Notes: generated by a model not told the origin, from the letters alone. A DNA stretch of 64,000 nt from Tenacibaculum skagerrakense (GCF_004345825.1 NZ_SLXM01000005.1:187290-251289), one strand, 5' to 3'; counted from the stretch's first letter, positions 27,554 through 36,631 are shown. Made by a program: numbers and translations.

Positions 27554-27712
27554 ATGAAGAAAATTAAATTAACTAAAGGATTACAGATTAACAAAGACGC
27601 AGTAACAAAATTACAAGAAGATCAAATGCATGACGTAAAAGGAGGTCAAGCAGCTTTATCTTGTTTATTCGAATCTTGTAATGGAAAAAAAGAAGATAAG
27701 ATAGAAGCTTAA
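27554..27712 (+). CDS. Class I lanthipeptide precursor 3
   Basis: A 52-residue paralogue with the same leader (His for Gln at position 26). The core is QAALSCLFESCNGKKEDKIE plus Ala: the ring-forming SC pairs are kept while the residues between them change from Trp-Lys to Phe-Glu, the kind of variation expected in a precursor family. Confidence 0.9.
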   Translation: MKKIKLTKGLQINKDAVTKLQEDQMHDVKGGQAALSCLFESCNGKKEDKIEA

Positions 27713-27720
27713 TCTTCTTG

Positions 27721-27764
27721 AGAGTAAGGATAAGGCTGGGTGATTTTTTTCCTTATCCTTCTCT
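27721..27764 (+). terminator. Hairpin after precursor 3
   Basis: AGAGTAAGGATAAGG pairs with CCTTATCCTTCTCT with one bulged base. The sequence differs from the two preceding hairpins although the position is the same, so structure rather than sequence seems kept. Confidence 0.6.
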
Positions 27765-27780
27765 TTAAAAAATTTAAAAA

Positions 27781-27930
27781 ATGAAAAAAATTAAACTAAA
27801 CAACAAACTACAAATTCAGAAAGAAGCTTTGCTAAAACTTCAAGATGAACAATTAAGTGCTGTAAAAGGTGCTAAAGGAAAACCATTGTCGTGCTTGTAT
27901 TTAACATGTAATGGCGGTGTTGAAGAGTAA
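27781..27930 (+). CDS. Class I lanthipeptide precursor 4 (divergent)
   Basis: 49 residues, starting MKKIKLNNKLQIQKEALLKL. The leader ends VKGA, so the usual double glycine is Gly-Ala. The core reads KGKPLSCLYLTCNGGVEE: the SC...SC pattern becomes SC...TC, which would yield one lanthionine and one methyllanthionine. It is clearly related to the other three but much more diverged. No hairpin separates it from the first LanC gene, so it may be read together with the enzymes. Confidence 0.85.
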   Translation: MKKIKLNNKLQIQKEALLKLQDEQLSAVKGAKGKPLSCLYLTCNGGVEE

Positions 27931-27962
27931 CTAAATAAAAATTCTACTTCATTCATAGTAAA

Positions 27963-29108
27963 TTGAAAACACTAGAAAAAATACACGATTGTTTGCAAGA
28001 AAATACCGAATTAAATGGTATTGGAATTAGTAATGGAATTTTAGGGAAATCATTATTCTACTATTATAACTACTTGTATACACAAGAAGAGAAATGGTTA
28101 GAATTAACGATAAGTTTGATTGAAGAAGCATTAGAAATGTTAACTAATGAGTATTCAAGTATTTCTCCTCAAAATGATATTATTGAAGCAGCAATCTATC
28201 TAAGTTTTTTAGTTAAGAACAACGTATTATCAGATGAAGTAGAATTTATTATTAATGATCTTGAAGAGTTAATTGAAGAAATATTTCATTCAAGATTAGC
28301 TGAAGGTGATTTAGATGGAGTTAAAGGTGTTTTTGCTCCTTTACAATACTATTTATATTCTCAAAAAAATTGTAAAGAAAAGTTACATCAAGTATTTCAA
28401 TTGGTTCAAGAAAAAGTAGTTGAAAGCGATACGGAAGCATACTGGTATTTTGACTTAAGGTCTTCTGAAACTTCGTATGTAGAATTAGGTTTTAATCATG
28501 GAGTTTCTGGTATTGTTTCTTTTTTAATGGATTGTTATGTTAACGATGTTGAAAGAGAAGAGACCCTTACTTTAATTACTAAAGGATTATTTTTTCTTGA
28601 AAAACAGCAAGATAAAAATCGTACTTGTTGGTTTCCTCAAACTACAAATAACGACTTTCTGAATTACCATAATTTATCGTATGGTGATTTAGGTATTGGT
28701 TTTACATTTTATAAAGCAGGACAACTATTTAATAATAAATATTGGAGCAGTATTGGTATAGAAATTCTAGAAAATGCAGCAAAATATACCGATGAAAAAG
28801 AAAAATATATAAGAGATGCAAATATGATTTACGGTGCATCTGGGCTTTATTCTTTTTTTGATATGATGTATCGATTAACAACGAATAAACATTTTGAATC
28901 AGCTAAAAATTATTGGTATAAAAACATATTTGAAAAAGGAAATAACGATACAGTTTGGGCAGGATTTAATACCTATTACAATGGTGTTTATGAGTTTGCT
29001 CAATTAGGAATATCTCAAGGGATATTAGGTATAGGATTAACATTGTTAAGTAAAGAATTGGATATAAAAAACGAATATCTCAACTTTTTAAATTTCAGAA
29101 AATGGTAA
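27963..29108 (+). CDS. LanC-like protein lacking the zinc ligands
   Basis: 381 residues with the LanC alpha/alpha toroid pattern. LanC cyclases join Cys thiols to dehydro residues using a zinc held by Cys, Cys and His. Here the helix GFNHGVSGI keeps the active-site-type His179, but the WCxG position reads LSYGDLG (Ser239) and the CHG position reads IYGASG (Ile289, Tyr290), so all three zinc ligands are replaced. It is predicted to be a non-catalytic partner, perhaps for substrate binding. The start is TTG at 27963: no ATG or GTG lies between the upstream in-frame stop (27936-27938) and this point. The next gene overlaps its end by 7 bp. Confidence 0.85.
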   Translation: MKTLEKIHDCLQENTELNGIGISNGILGKSLFYYYNYLYTQEEKWLELTISLIEEALEMLTNEYSSISPQNDIIEAAIYLSFLVKNNVLSDEVEFIINDLEELIEEIFHSRLAEGDLDGVKGVFAPLQYYLYSQKNCKEKLHQVFQLVQEKVVESDTEAYWYFDLRSSETSYVELGFNHGVSGIVSFLMDCYVNDVEREETLTLITKGLFFLEKQQDKNRTCWFPQTTNNDFLNYHNLSYGDLGIGFTFYKAGQLFNNKYWSSIGIEILENAAKYTDEKEKYIRDANMIYGASGLYSFFDMMYRLTTNKHFESAKNYWYKNIFEKGNNDTVWAGFNTYYNGVYEFAQLGISQGILGIGLTLLSKELDIKNEYLNFLNFRKW

Positions 29109-30283
29109 CACAAGAAAAAATGTCAATAGATGCTATTATCAAAGAATATAATTCAAAAATTATATCCTATCCAACACAAGATTTACCTTATGGTTTTGTT
29201 CAAGGTAAGCTAGGGGTGCTTTATTACTTAATGTATGTGTATCTAGATACTCAAAAGGCAATTTACTTTGATAAAATTACAGACATTCTTATGGATGTGT
29301 TTAATACCATTCAAAATCCTGATCAAAACAGTCTTTTAAACGATTCTTCTTTTGCTGACGGAATCTCAGGACTTGGTTTTGTTATTTCTGAATTAATTGC
29401 TAATGATCTTTTGGATGAAGAATATGCAGAACAAATCCCAATCTTAAGTCAGATTGCCTTTGAATATGCATCGAAGAAATTAGATCAAAATAATTATGAT
29501 TTTTTACACGGTTCTATAGGTGTGCTTATCTTTTTGCTAAAGATTAAAAACCAAGATTTATTCGATCAATTAGTCAATCAATTATTACAAAAATCAAAAG
29601 AGTCGGTATTGCTTTTTAGCACACAATCTGACGATCCATATATAAGCGATATCAACTTCGGATTTCCTCATGGATATTTATCAACCATAAAACTTCTATT
29701 GGACGCTAAAAACACTTTTGGAGCAAATGAGTTGTATGATATCGTTATTGATTTATGTGTTTCAAAAATTATGAAGCACATCGATAAAAAATATGTGGTT
29801 GATGGAATTCATATCTACAAACCACATAAAGTATACATAGATAATGGCAAGTTAATAGAGCATCAAAACAACCGATTAGCTTGGTGTAATAGCGATTTAA
29901 GCTGGGTGTTTCTGTTATCTAAATTAGATAGTGTTAATCACACTACTCAATATCAAAAAATCATAAACGAGATTGGAAACCATCTCGTAAAAAGAAAAGA
30001 AATGAATGTAACTGGAGTTCAAAACCATCATTTCTGTCATGGTTCTTCTGGTATTGCGCAATTGTTTGGCGAGTTATATAATTTTTCAAAAGATGAAAAA
30101 TATAGCAAAGCTTATAATTACTGGATTCAACGCACTATTACGTATCTAAAAGAAGATATGCTTCACAATCTTACAGAGAGAGACATGTCATTATACTACG
30201 GCAAATTAGGTGCATTACTAACATTATATTCTTATCAAAAAGAATTTCCACAAGGCTGGAAAGAAGCTTTTTTAATCAACTAA
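29102..30283 (+). CDS. LanC lanthionine cyclase with intact zinc site
   Basis: 393 residues of the LanC family. The zinc ligands are present: Cys262 in LAWCNSD and Cys312-His313 in FCHGSSG; His190 in FGFPHG matches the catalytic histidine helix. Predicted role: thioether ring formation on the dehydrated precursors. The ATG lies inside the last codons of the first LanC gene, so the two are translationally coupled and probably made in similar amounts. The WCYG motif is altered to WCNS. LLM oxidoreductase follows after 12 bp. Confidence 0.88.
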   Translation: MVTQEKMSIDAIIKEYNSKIISYPTQDLPYGFVQGKLGVLYYLMYVYLDTQKAIYFDKITDILMDVFNTIQNPDQNSLLNDSSFADGISGLGFVISELIANDLLDEEYAEQIPILSQIAFEYASKKLDQNNYDFLHGSIGVLIFLLKIKNQDLFDQLVNQLLQKSKESVLLFSTQSDDPYISDINFGFPHGYLSTIKLLLDAKNTFGANELYDIVIDLCVSKIMKHIDKKYVVDGIHIYKPHKVYIDNGKLIEHQNNRLAWCNSDLSWVFLLSKLDSVNHTTQYQKIINEIGNHLVKRKEMNVTGVQNHHFCHGSSGIAQLFGELYNFSKDEKYSKAYNYWIQRTITYLKEDMLHNLTERDMSLYYGKLGALLTLYSYQKEFPQGWKEAFLIN

Positions 30284-30295
30284 AAACGTACTACA

Positions 30296-31249
30296 ATGGA
30301 AAATATTAAAATAGGATTAATCGATTTAGGTCAAAGAGACGACGCTACAAGTATAGAAATAGTAGAGCAGATGATTGAATATGCTGTTGAAGCAGATTCG
30401 GCTGGATTTGATAAGTTTTGGCTTGCAGAACATCATTATGCGCATGTTAAAAATCATCCATATACAAATCAAGATATTTTGTTGCCCATACTAGCTGGAA
30501 TGACAGATCAAATTAAAGTAGGATCAGCAGGAGTTTCTTTATCATTATATTCTCCATATACAGTTACGTGTAACTATAAATTACTAGCAAACTTATATCC
30601 TAATAGAATCGATTTAGGTTTGTCTAAAGGATTACCAGATAGTGAAAAAATAGCTCAATTAGCACATCCAGAATTGACAAGAAAAACGAATCGAGAAATT
30701 TTCAACAACAATTTAGAAGTCATTTCTGATTTACTTGAAAATGAAGATGATAACTTAGCTAATAACCAAATTTTAATACCACCATACAAAGGCACAAAAC
30801 CAGCACTTTGGTATTTATCTACAACTTTCAATAGTTACAAAGAGGCTATTAAATACAAAACGAATTATTGTGTATCTCTATTCCACAATTTTGGTCAGTC
30901 AAAAGAATTTGATAAGGAACAAATAAATGCTTTTAAATCTGAATATTTTGAAGCGCATGGAATATACCCAAAAATAGTGATTTCATTGGCGTTTTATATG
31001 GCAGATACTATGGAAGAAGCGGAAACAAAAGTTAATGAAATGACAGCTTATGCACGTAGTATTTCAGCGGAGGCATTTATTATAGAACCTGTTACAACTA
31101 ATAGATTACAAGAAATTGTACAGCATTACAATGAGGAGTATGGTTTAGATGAATTCGTTTTTTATGATGTGGCAGGAACTCATAAAGAAAAACTTAAAAA
31201 TCTTCACGCTATTGCTGAAAAATTTCAAATGCTAACTCCAGTTTACTAA
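30296..31249 (+). CDS. Luciferase-like (LLM) flavin-dependent oxidoreductase
   Basis: 317 residues of the bacterial luciferase-like superfamily: IGLIDLGQ at the first strand, SAGFDKFWLAEHHY, then PYTVTCNYKLLANLYPNRIDLGLSKG and a C-terminal LxExVxHY-type helix region. These enzymes use FMN or F420. Position inside the modification genes (12 bp after LanC, 7 bp before LanB) argues for a tailoring role. Known LanJ-type enzymes of related folds reduce dehydroalanine to D-alanine in lanthipeptides; that role is an inference here. Oxidative tailoring is the alternative. Confidence 0.8.
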   Translation: MENIKIGLIDLGQRDDATSIEIVEQMIEYAVEADSAGFDKFWLAEHHYAHVKNHPYTNQDILLPILAGMTDQIKVGSAGVSLSLYSPYTVTCNYKLLANLYPNRIDLGLSKGLPDSEKIAQLAHPELTRKTNREIFNNNLEVISDLLENEDDNLANNQILIPPYKGTKPALWYLSTTFNSYKEAIKYKTNYCVSLFHNFGQSKEFDKEQINAFKSEYFEAHGIYPKIVISLAFYMADTMEEAETKVNEMTAYARSISAEAFIIEPVTTNRLQEIVQHYNEEYGLDEFVFYDVAGTHKEKLKNLHAIAEKFQMLTPVY

Positions 31250-31256
31250 GATTATC

Positions 31257-34200
31257 ATGGAAAACTTCAATCACATCAATCGTTTTATTTTAAGAACACC
31301 TTCTCAACCTGTTAATCGTTTTACAGAAATACCATCAGACTCAAATGATGCATGTGTATTTGTGAAGGAGTTGTTTAATGATGAGGTTTTCAAAGAATCT
31401 ATTTTTTTAGCATCTCCAGATTTGTTTTACGAATGGAGTAGAATGGTTTGTGAAAATGATTTTCCTGAAGCAAAACAAGACAAAATTATTTCATCAATTA
31501 TTAAGTATTATATAAGATCCGCAACTCGTTGTACGCCTTTTGGATTGTTTTCAGGTTATAGTGAGATTCTTCATAAACAAGATAATGAGAGCTCCTCTTT
31601 AAAACGCTTTAGTGGTATAGATTTAGAGTTTTTATATGCTTTATTGTATAAACTCAATCAGAACAAAACTATTCGAAACTGTGTGAAGTTTAGTAGCAAT
31701 TCTTCAATGTATAAAGTAGGAGAGCATTATCGCTATGCAGAATTTAAATTACAACAAAACAAGAGAGCTTACACGTTAATTGAAGTAGAAGCGGATGAAG
31801 TATTAGAGCTTATTTATGGTATAGTTAAAAAAGAAGCACAAACTTTTGAAGAATTAACAGAGCTGTTACTATATGCTATTGATGAAATCTCAAAGGAAGA
31901 GGTAGTATCATATCTACATTCTTTAATTGATTCTCAAATATTGGTTAGCGATTTAGATATAACTATAAATGGTGTTTCCCCCTTAAATCAATTAGTAGAT
32001 TATTTTGAAACTAATATTGTTACTAAAACTGAAAATAATGAGGTTATAAATCAATACAATTTACTTCTTCAATTAAAAGAAAAACTATCAGTTTTAGATA
32101 CCATAGTAGTTGGAAACTCAATTAGTTTCTATGAAGAGATTTTTGAAATAGCGAAGGAATTTCAAATCAGTTTTGATAAAAAATATTTTATCAATTCAAA
32201 TTTAAGAAACAATTTACCTCAAAAGCAGTACGATTTAACTTCTAATGAGATGTCTAGTATTAAAAAGGCAATTTATGCATTATCTAGGTTCTCTTCAAAA
32301 AATGAAAATTCAAATCTAAACGAATTTAAAACAGCCTTTTATAAGCGTTATGAGGATAAAGAAGTTCCTTTATTAATAGCTTTAGATAATGAATTGGGTG
32401 TAGGATATATTCAAGATCATTCAGATGCTAGTAACTTTTCTTCGCTTATTGATGATATCTCGATTACAAACGAGGAATCTTCTCAAACTACTATAAAATA
32501 CCATCAAAAGATTCATAAGTTTTGGACAAACCAGTTTTTAAAAGCACAAAAGAATAAGTTAGAGACTATAGATTTAGCTGAAATTGATTTATCTGATTTT
32601 CCTGAAAACACATCGGTATTGTCACAATCATTTTATACAATGATTAACAAGTTTGAAGATGCTATTTCTATTGAAGTAGCTGGTGGAACAGGAGCTTTAA
32701 ATTTAATTGGCAGATTTTCAAGTTTAGATGCTTCACTTAATGAATTGTTTACAGAGGCAAATGCACTAGAAGCAAAAGACGAAAATGAAATTTTAGTAGA
32801 GTTATTACATGTTCCAGATAATAGATCGGGAAACATTTTATTAAGAAATGTACATAGAGATTATGAAATATCTTTTTTAACAAAAGGAAACAGTTCAAAA
32901 CAACAAATAGCTCTAGATGATATTTTTATAAGTATTAAAAACAATAAAGTTGTTTTAAGAAGTAAAAAGTTAAATAAGCAACTAAAAATAGTAAATACAA
33001 CCGCTCATAATTTTCAATACAATTCATTACCAGTATATCAGTTTTTAAGCGAGCTTCAAATGCAAGATTGTTCCTCTGCATTAGGTTTAAACTTAGGTAG
33101 TGTAAATTATAAAGTATTCAAATCACGTCCAAGAATTTCACATGGAAATATAATTCTTTCTCCGGCTAAATGGTTTTTTTCTTCGGAAGAATTAAAAGAC
33201 TGTTTTGATAAAAATCAATTGAATATTACAGCATTGAAAGACTTTTTACACAAGCACAAAGTTCCAAGATATGTGTGTGTAAGAGAACAGCAAGATCATA
33301 CTTTATGGATTGATTTAGAGAATGATTTCATGTATTCTTACCTTCAAGAAGCTATAAAAAAGAACAAGTATTTAGTATTGGAAGAGCTTTTAGTTGATAC
33401 TATTGATGCAACTAAAAATAGTTATAACACCGAATACATCATTCCGTTTTTCAAAGAATTTAACAAGGCTAAACGTTATAATTTTACTGAAGTATCGGAG
33501 CAAAGAACATTTATTCCAGGTGATGAGTGGACGTATTTTAAAATATATACAGGAAACAAAACGGCGAATAGTATTTTATCAACTGCGGTAGTACCATTAA
33601 TTGAAGATTTAAAGGCAAAAGGCTTCATAAAAAAGTGGCATTTTATAAGATTTAGAGATCCAGATTTTCATATTCGATTACGTTTTTTACTTACAGATAC
33701 TTCATTTTATAACCAAGTTGTACAGAGTGTAAATGAGACATTACATACTTATGTAGAAAACCATGCGGTTTGGAAAGTAGAATTATCAACTTATAATCGC
33801 GAATTAGAGCGTTATGGTAACTCATTAATAATTCCTTCAGAATCATTATTCCATTGTGATAGTGAGTTAATCTTACAGCTTCAGCATCTAACCAGAGATG
33901 TTAACAGCGAATTGTCATGGATTCCAATATTAAAAACAATTGATAATTTATATCAGCTTTTTGGTTTTACACTCGATGAAAAATTAACGCATATAAACGA
34001 TTTATATGAAGCCTTTTTACAAGAATTTAATGGAGATAAACATTTAAAAAAGCAGATAGAAGCCAAATTTAGAACGCATAAAGATGCTATTTGGCAATTA
34101 TTCGAAACCCAGTTAACCGAAATAAATAACCTAATAACAAACCACAATCAAAGCTTTTTTAATGCTTTAGGCAACTCAAAATCGAATTTGATTCCTCAAA

Positions 34201-34361
34201 TGAGATCAAACATCAGCAGTTATATTCATATGCATGTAAATCGATTTTCAAATACCAATCCAAGAATGCACGAATTAGTGTTATACGGAGTATTGTCTAA
34301 GTATTATAAGATGATGTTAGGAAGAAAGAAGTTTGTTAAACAAAACCACGCTACACTATGA
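31257..34361 (+). CDS. Lantibiotic dehydratase LanB, full length
   Basis: 1034 residues. The N-terminal glutamylation domain (about 1-650) includes YYIRSATRCTPFGLFSGYSE, the typical RxTPFGLF phrase of LanB proteins. The C-terminal elimination domain (about 750-1020) includes WTYFKIYTGNKTANSILST and IRFRDPDFHIRLRF. LanB transfers Glu from glutamyl-tRNA to Ser and Thr of the precursor and eliminates it to give dehydro residues. Both domains in one chain fit a class I lanthipeptide route rather than the split thiopeptide form. Its stop codon overlaps the exporter start by 4 bp. Confidence 0.93.
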   Translation: MENFNHINRFILRTPSQPVNRFTEIPSDSNDACVFVKELFNDEVFKESIFLASPDLFYEWSRMVCENDFPEAKQDKIISSIIKYYIRSATRCTPFGLFSGYSEILHKQDNESSSLKRFSGIDLEFLYALLYKLNQNKTIRNCVKFSSNSSMYKVGEHYRYAEFKLQQNKRAYTLIEVEADEVLELIYGIVKKEAQTFEELTELLLYAIDEISKEEVVSYLHSLIDSQILVSDLDITINGVSPLNQLVDYFETNIVTKTENNEVINQYNLLLQLKEKLSVLDTIVVGNSISFYEEIFEIAKEFQISFDKKYFINSNLRNNLPQKQYDLTSNEMSSIKKAIYALSRFSSKNENSNLNEFKTAFYKRYEDKEVPLLIALDNELGVGYIQDHSDASNFSSLIDDISITNEESSQTTIKYHQKIHKFWTNQFLKAQKNKLETIDLAEIDLSDFPENTSVLSQSFYTMINKFEDAISIEVAGGTGALNLIGRFSSLDASLNELFTEANALEAKDENEILVELLHVPDNRSGNILLRNVHRDYEISFLTKGNSSKQQIALDDIFISIKNNKVVLRSKKLNKQLKIVNTTAHNFQYNSLPVYQFLSELQMQDCSSALGLNLGSVNYKVFKSRPRISHGNIILSPAKWFFSSEELKDCFDKNQLNITALKDFLHKHKVPRYVCVREQQDHTLWIDLENDFMYSYLQEAIKKNKYLVLEELLVDTIDATKNSYNTEYIIPFFKEFNKAKRYNFTEVSEQRTFIPGDEWTYFKIYTGNKTANSILSTAVVPLIEDLKAKGFIKKWHFIRFRDPDFHIRLRFLLTDTSFYNQVVQSVNETLHTYVENHAVWKVELSTYNRELERYGNSLIIPSESLFHCDSELILQLQHLTRDVNSELSWIPILKTIDNLYQLFGFTLDEKLTHINDLYEAFLQEFNGDKHLKKQIEAKFRTHKDAIWQLFETQLTEINNLITNHNQSFFNALGNSKSNLIPQMRSNISSYIHMHVNRFSNTNPRMHELVLYGVLSKYYKMMLGRKKFVKQNHATL

Positions 34362-36592
34362 AATTTATACCGCAACACGATCAAATGGACTGTGGTCCTG
34401 CTTGTATAGCAATGATCACAAAAATGTACGGAAAAGAATATCCTTTACAATATTTAAGAGATATCTCTCATATTTCTAAAGAAGGAGTTAGTTTGATGAG
34501 TATTTCTGATGCTGCAGAAAAAATAGGCTTCGAAACGTATCCGAGCTTGCTATCAATAGAGGTTTTATTGGAAGAAGGAACCTTACCGTGTGTTCTTCAT
34601 TGGAACAAAAACCATTTTGTAGTACTTTATGATGTAAAGAAGAATGTATTTACGGGCAAAAAACGATTCAAAGTAGCAGATCCTTCACATGGTTTAATAA
34701 CACTTTCTGAAGAGGAATTTAAAAAGTCATGGTGTTCTCAAGAAGACAAAGGGATTGTATTGTTTCTTTCTCCAACCGAAAAGTTTGAGGAAATGGAACC
34801 TCCAAAAACCCAAAAATTAACGATTTCATATTTATTAAACTATTTAAAGCCTTTTAAAAAGCAGGTGGCTTTTATGTTTAGTATGCTTCTTTTAGGAAGT
34901 TTAGTAACCTTAGTGTTTCCATTTTTAACCCAAAATCTTATAGACAAAGGTGTTACAGTTGGAGATATGAATATGATAACGCTAATATTGTTGGCGCAAT
35001 TAGGACTGTTTTTAGGTGCAATAACCATTCAAATTATACGAAATTCACTTACACTTTATGTAGGTACAAAACTGAGTATTAATATTATCTCAGATTTTTT
35101 AAAGAAAACTCTTCAACTACCCATTAAATTCTTTGATTCTAAAATGGTAGGAGATTTTAATCAGCGAATTAACGATAATGAGCGTATTGAAGAGTTTTTA
35201 ACTTCACAGAGTTTAGTTACCGTATTTTCAATCATGACATTTTCTGTATTCTTTGGAGTGCTTTGGTATTATGATTTTACAATTTTAGCGGTGTACTTAG
35301 CTTTAACGGTTTTCTCAATTAGTTGGTCGTATTACTTTCTGAAAAAGAGACGCATGTTAGATTACTTTAAATTTCAACAACGTGCAGAAAATCAAGATTC
35401 AATTTTAGAAATTATTAATGGAGTTTCTGAAATGAAGTTGAATCAGTTTGAGGAATTCAAACGAAAAGCCTGGGTAAAAATTCAGAATAAGTTATTTAAA
35501 ACCAACTTAAGAATCCTTAAAATAGATCAAGTTCAGGTTTCTGGTTATGAGTTTTTAAACCAGTTAAAAAATATTTTAGTCACTTTTTTAGCGGCAACGT
35601 ATGTTGTAAAAGGTCAAATGACTATTGGTGAGTTATTAAGTATTTCCTACATCATAGGACAAATGAATTCTCCTGTTAATCAACTGGTAGATTTTTTCAG
35701 ATCGTTACAAGATGCTAAACTGAGTTTAGAACGATTAAATGAAGTTCAAAATCATCCGGAAGAAGAAACGATGTATGTAAATGAAGAAGGAGAGGAGCAA
35801 CCATTAAAAACACTTGAAATAAGTGAAAACATCTTTGTAAATAACGGAATTGAAAAAGGGATTCGTTTAAAAAATGTTTCTTTTCAATATGAAGGCCCAA
35901 AATCGCAATTCATTCTCAAAGATATAAACATGCTGATACCAGAAGGTAAAGTTACAGCAATCGTAGGAGCGAGCGGAAGCGGTAAAACGACTTTGCTAAA
36001 ATTATTACTTCGTTTTTATGATCCTACTTTAGGAAGTATTCATTACAATTATGATGATATTTTGAGTTTGTCACCAAAAAGTATTAGAGAAAATTGTGGG
36101 GTAGTTATGCAAGACGGATATATTTTTTCGGATACTATAGAGCGAAATATAGCCACAGGAGATGAGGTGATTGATTATGATAAATTAATTAAAGCAGTAA
36201 GAATCGCAAATATTGAAGAGTATATTATGTCGCTACCATTAAAGCTAAAAACAAAAATTGGAGCTTCAGGGAATGGTATTTCGGGCGGACAAAAACAACG
36301 TATTTTAATTGCAAGAGCGGTTTATAAAAATCCACATTACATTTTCTTTGATGAGGCAACGAGTGCTTTAGATGCTGAAAACGAGAAAATAATTCACGAT
36401 AATTTACAAGAGTTCTTTAAAGATAGAACTGCGGTGGTAATTGCACACCGATTGTCAACAGTAAAAAATGCAGATCAGATTATTGTACTGAAGAATGGAG
36501 AAATTGTGGAATATGGTAATCATAAAAAATTAGTAGAAAATAAGGCCGATTATTTTCATTTAGTCAAAAATCAATTAGAATTAGGTAATTAA
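34358..36592 (+). CDS. Peptidase-domain (C39) ABC exporter, LanT type
   Basis: 744 residues. The N-terminal C39 peptidase has catalytic Cys12 in QMDCGPACIAM, His86 in NHFVV and Asp108 in VADPSHG, and cuts leaders after GG-type sites. Six membrane segments (about 165-440) are followed by an ATPase domain with Walker A GASGSGKTT (near 538), signature ISGGQKQR (near 643) and Walker B YIFFDEATSALD (near 665). It would remove the leader and export the mature peptide over the inner membrane. No HlyD-type adaptor follows; the cluster ends with a terminator and an insertion sequence. Confidence 0.95.
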   Translation: MKFIPQHDQMDCGPACIAMITKMYGKEYPLQYLRDISHISKEGVSLMSISDAAEKIGFETYPSLLSIEVLLEEGTLPCVLHWNKNHFVVLYDVKKNVFTGKKRFKVADPSHGLITLSEEEFKKSWCSQEDKGIVLFLSPTEKFEEMEPPKTQKLTISYLLNYLKPFKKQVAFMFSMLLLGSLVTLVFPFLTQNLIDKGVTVGDMNMITLILLAQLGLFLGAITIQIIRNSLTLYVGTKLSINIISDFLKKTLQLPIKFFDSKMVGDFNQRINDNERIEEFLTSQSLVTVFSIMTFSVFFGVLWYYDFTILAVYLALTVFSISWSYYFLKKRRMLDYFKFQQRAENQDSILEIINGVSEMKLNQFEEFKRKAWVKIQNKLFKTNLRILKIDQVQVSGYEFLNQLKNILVTFLAATYVVKGQMTIGELLSISYIIGQMNSPVNQLVDFFRSLQDAKLSLERLNEVQNHPEEETMYVNEEGEEQPLKTLEISENIFVNNGIEKGIRLKNVSFQYEGPKSQFILKDINMLIPEGKVTAIVGASGSGKTTLLKLLLRFYDPTLGSIHYNYDDILSLSPKSIRENCGVVMQDGYIFSDTIERNIATGDEVIDYDKLIKAVRIANIEEYIMSLPLKLKTKIGASGNGISGGQKQRILIARAVYKNPHYIFFDEATSALDAENEKIIHDNLQEFFKDRTAVVIAHRLSTVKNADQIIVLKNGEIVEYGNHKKLVENKADYFHLVKNQLELGN

Positions 36593-36631
36593 AGATAGTA
36601 GCTGGTAAAAATTCTGAAATTGAAAAAGAGG

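Larger units (their letters stand above)
27027..27712 (+). repeat. Three tandem precursor units of 255-257 bp
   Basis: Each unit carries the same leader segment TTAAATTTTAATAAAATG, a precursor gene and, for the first two, nearly the same intergenic hairpin. The ATGs are at 27042, 27297 and 27554. The high identity, including non-coding parts, shows recent tandem duplication. The fourth precursor at 27781 is not part of the repeat. Confidence 0.9.

Noticed and set aside
27027..27764. Repeats around the precursors as a CRISPR array
   Set aside because: The repeat unit is 255-257 bp and contains a coding gene; repeat and spacer sizes do not fit CRISPR.
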